Source: Chionis minor (taxonomy: Eukaryota; Chordata; Aves; Charadriiformes; Chionididae). From it: a DNA stretch of 64,000 bases. The stretch covers positions 62,001 to 126,000 of the forward strand of contig VZSF01001516.1 in NCBI GenBank assembly GCA_013398295.1, in the 5' to 3' direction. Below, piece after piece: positions 60,417 through 64,000 of the stretch; the first letter of the stretch is position 1, and every line of letters begins with the position of its first letter. Under the pieces are notes generated by a model, which was not told where the DNA came from, searched no databases, and was given only the letters and a program-made list of their open reading frames with translations. The position numbers were made by a program, and so were the translations under genes.

Positions 60417-63400
60417 AGTTGCAACATAATTGGAAACTCAGAGAATATATGAATGCACCTTGGTTCAGTACAGCGCTTGGGTAGAGAAAACAGCAGATAA
60501 GACCTGAAAATACTGTTGAAATTGCAAGGTTACAAGAGAATACAAACCACACACAGTTTCAGTGAGCCCCAGCCACCCTTTGTGCTAAATAAATTGAGAA
60601 AAATAGCACGTGTTGAGATAATTCATAAAAGCACCATAATGGGCACGCAAAAGGGCAAATGACAATTGCACGTGAGATCTCAATGGGCATTTCCTACTGT
60701 GCAAGTGTGAGATCTGGCAGCATTAGCTTCTGGTAGTATAAACCTGTGTGTGGGTGTTATTACACAAAATGTTGGGATTTTGCTCCAAGCAGTGTGGAAT
60801 ACCTCAAGGTGACCTGAATCTGCTGGCACACTCAAACCTCTCCCGTGAGGTGCCATTCCACAACACCGGGATCTACAGCCCTCAGGCACTGCAAACCTGT
60901 GCCTGTGCCTTAACCCAGCCGGGTGGTCTTGTGAGCCACTGATACACGAGACATTTTAAGGAGAGTTTTCTCCCTTCCTGGAAGCACCATCACTCCAGAA
61001 CAGAATGACTCTCCGTAGCTGGCCAGAGCAGCACAGAATGACTTTGGGAGAGAGCAAGCGAGGGCTATGGGAAGATGGCCCTTAAGAAGGACTGGTAGGA
61101 TCTGAAGAGGGTTTAGGAAGTCCTTTTCAGAAAACAACTGGAATTTGTTTTCCCTTGCAGACTTCCTTGTCCTACACTTTTCATTCACCATGAGCCAAAA
61201 TAGACCAGAATACTAACCCTCAAATTATTGGCAATTTGTTCAGCTCTCTAGAAAAATGCCTCCAATAAACACAAACCCAGCGAGTCAGTGTAGCATTAAA
61301 TCAAACCTTAAAAGATGAAAAATGTTTCTTTCACTGTTTTATCTGAAGCCAAAAAGGATATTGCTTTACATTTTTTTGAAATAGAAGTGCATAGCTTTAC
61401 TGCTGCCTTCCAGCATCGAGAGATGTTCCCCCCGGTAAGAGCTCATTAATTTGAGAGTAGGCTTGATTAGACTAGAACTGAACAAGAACCGAAACATTTC
61501 ATTTCATTCTTTCACGCTAATCTCTTGGCAGAACAAACCCCCTTTTGCCCGTCACCCCCACTCAAAACACAAACAAAAATAAGAGCTCCCCCTCCTTCAA
61601 AATCTGTATGGACCACAAAATAGCCTGAAGGGCTCTTTTGTTATTACCATAAAATGCATTACACAAGTGAATAAAATAGCTGATGGTAGCTCAGTTCTAT
61701 GGGATACTAGTAATCCTATATAATTGCCAACTTGTGGGGCGATTGGTGAAAGAGACCTTAAAGCCTCTTTATTTTATCTTGGTAATGATGAGGGAGTTAC
61801 CCAAAACATATGAATGCATCTCTCCTCCTTTAGACCATCAAAGGTTCAACAATGAATTCCTTTCTTTGAGAAAGCTGGGCTTTAGTCTGCCATGAAACTC
61901 AATCCATGGCCCTCTAATTAATTTTGCTAAATAGATTAGCCAATTGGGGTTGCTGCTTCAGAGGGAAGCAACCTCCAAAACAAGTTTTTCCCCATTCTCA
62001 AGGTGAGAGGTTTTGCTCACAGGACATCCTTTCAAGTGCGCTGGGGTACTTTTAGACTGGATTAGCTGAGGCAAATGGATTAGTCTTTGTAGGTATTAGA
62101 ACCAAGGGCCTTTAAGAAAGGAAAACAAGGTGCCTAGTTTCACCAGTATGCCACTAAAAGCTACTTAGTGCAAACATCCGTAAAACTGTCAAGAATGAGG
62201 ACTTGTAAAAGCAACTGTAAGCACATCCTCAAGCTAATTGTAAGACACACATTTACACAGAAATATGCAAACTGCAAACACAGGTTGAATAGGGACCGTC
62301 ACACATGTGTCTGATCTTAGGGAGCCCAAAGAATTTTTACTGGGGTTTTGAAGGACACTTGAATCACCGCAGCATCTGCTAACTTTTCTTCCGAGCAAGT
62401 CACTTGATTAAGGCATTAATCCTCTCACAAAAGTAACCCTGAATGACACTTCTCTTTACTGACTTTCTGAGGGTCCAACCCAGAAAAGTGCTGAGCTTTA
62501 CAGAATGGGGGACTCCACACATCAGTGGCAACATGCAGCCACTCAGGGTTGGGTCTGAGACATATTTCTTGTATTCACTTCTTGCCCAAGTGTGAAACAG
62601 TAAAAGAGCAGGAGGAAAATGCTTGTGTGAAGCTCAGAAGGTGACTGAAGAAGGTAAGAATTTAAAATACTTCTTTATCCTAAACAGTTGCCTCCCTTAT
62701 CCCAATAAGCATTGACTTGACTTAGCATTAACGAAGGACATGTTCCTATTTCTATGGAAAAGTTAAAAAAAAAAAAATCAAACCCCAGACCCCATAATTT
62801 AGATGGATAGGCAATACATGCCATAAATAATAAACCACACATAAATAGGGTTGAAATACAGTAGTTATTTGACCTGCTGCTCAAACATCCAAAGGTTATT
62901 AATCTCTGTAGAGGGTTCAGACACTGAAGAAGGAACCTTGGCATGCTAACAGGCCATTTGAACGATATCCAGTGTTTATGTTATGCACCTCTCCAAATAA
63001 CTGCTCCTCACAGGGACAGTGTCTCATGCCCTTGGCTGTAAAGCAGGTAGTCACCTGTGTTTGTTCCAGGAAAGACACACTTCGTATGAGGAACATCTTA
63101 CTACATCACATTCAAAAGGGGGTTTTGCAATTATTCAATTCCTCACTAGAAATTTTAGGAATTACGCTCTGCAAGGAACCTGGAGCACAAGCCCTCTCCC
63201 TTTTCTTTCAGTCGCACACACCAAGGAGGGCCTTGATTTCATTTCTGTTCTCTTGCAAAGGAGGGCAGTTACTGAGTCCTCTATAGCTTTTCAGGAACTT
63301 TTTTCTGCTTTGTCAGTTGAGATATGCTTTTCCTAGTGATGCTGGTGATCCTTCTGCTGATTTCCTAAAGCACGGATGGTGGTGAAAGCCTGCCTCGGTG

Positions 63401-63860
63401 CTCAGGACCATGCGTAGTAGCCTTTCTTCTGAGAGGGTCTGGGAATATCTTCCTTAAATCACTGTACCGAAGTTAAGAAATGGAAGAAAGGAAACCCTTG
63501 TGAAGGTGGCTAATCCTTGATCTTTCTCAATGGATTGAATAGGAACCACACAACTAAAAGGAAGAGAGTGAATGGTAAATACTAGATATGCATTTATTAA
63601 ATATAAAAATGCTTGAGAATTGTTGTGTATCAGTAAATACTCTACATACAACTTCACTAAAAAACGTGCATGTTATGTTGGGATAGTAACACCTCATTAA
63701 ATATCCTTTAAAAATCTGCCTCTTCTGCCAACTGGGTGAGAGCGCACAGAAATGACACACACATTTGAGAATGTGTTCAAAATATCATCTTCCTTATCTA
63801 TTTCATGAGTACTGTAGAAATACCTATAAAATCCACCTAGAGATAACGATCTACTGTTCA
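60417..63860. other. Unique AT-rich non-coding sequence
   Basis: No supported gene or RNA. Frames at 62972-63336 (104 and 105 codons in two + frames) overlap each other and are unrecognised. A poly-A run lies at 62765-62777. Confidence 0.45.
62765..62777 (+). repeat. Poly-A run (13 A)
   Basis: An isolated homopolymer of 13 A. Confidence 0.88.
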
Positions 63861-63930
63861 GTAGCACCTTCCATTCAAGGTCTTACAACCCATTACAATC
63901 ATTTGCAGAATCTTGCAACTCTCTGAAGAA
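63861..63930 (-). mobile_element. MIR-like ancient SINE fragment, antisense
   Basis: GTAGCACCTTCCATTCAAGG, TCTTACAACCCATTACAATC and CTTGCAACTCTCTGAAGAAG correspond to the reverse complement of the MIR/CORE-SINE tail (GCACCTTTCATCCAAGGATC, AAAGCACTTTACAAACATTA, CCTCACAACACC, TGTGAGG). It is strongly diverged. Confidence 0.5.
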
Positions 63931-64000
63931 GGGAGCGCGTTTCTCTGATCTAGATGTGTCCTTTTGGCAGCTGCACTGGGACCAGTGCGCTTCTCCTGGG

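Noticed and set aside
62461..62500. AAAAGTGCTGAGC, like an arm of the type B palindrome
   Set aside because: Only a single short word matches. No second arm or centre is visible.
1..64000. Endogenous retrovirus or LTR element
   Set aside because: No reverse-transcriptase, protease or integrase-like translation and no paired long terminal repeats were seen. The only long direct repeat (59 bp) lacks LTR features.

Overview
This window is vertebrate, non-coding nuclear DNA, most likely from a bird. Three recognisable CR1 retrotransposon 3' ends (about 315-618, 20012-20360 and 33088-33352) and a fourth short remnant (16611-16680) all lie on the + strand. The two youngest end in the ATTCTGTG-type octamer repeat typical of avian CR1. 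Low interspersed-repeat density, no SINE/Alu-type young repeats and short microsatellites also fit a bird. The species cannot be told from the sequence.

I find no protein-coding exon that I can support, and I recognise no tRNA, rRNA, snRNA or microRNA. Open frames rarely exceed 100 codons. The longest (276 codons at 29220-30050, 246 at 7062-7802, 204 at 9877-10491) follow GC-rich or simple-sequence DNA and show no recognisable domain. The window therefore reads as intergenic or long-intron sequence, a local gene desert.

Layout: 1-5 kb holds a CR1 copy and a decayed palindromic element (4700-4768). 5-16.6 kb is mostly unique, with a second type of decayed palindrome (6416-6530), a half copy of a third type (11541-11594), paired octamer (POU) sites at 15251-15264 and several homopolymer runs. 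16.6-20.4 kb holds a CR1 remnant, a compact CpG-rich cluster (17440-17800) and a CR1 copy. 20.4-22.4 kb is AT-rich and stop-dense, with homeodomain/POU-type words and an old MIR-like SINE. 27-32 kb contains a perfect 10-bp-arm hairpin and a 0.9-kb GC/CpG-rich block (29440-30320). 33-42 kb holds an old CR1 and the best preserved fossil palindromes (35890-36013 and 41630-41775). 42-47.7 kb has a MEF2-type site, a MIR-like SINE and another CpG-rich cluster. 50.5-51.3 kb carries an exact 59-bp direct repeat whose copies start 688 bp apart. The end of the window has two further MIR-like fragments.

The most unusual observations are the exact 59-bp direct repeat in otherwise diverged DNA, the set of fossil foldback elements, and the CpG-rich clusters in a region without visible exons. 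There is no sign of an operon-like or defence-type system.
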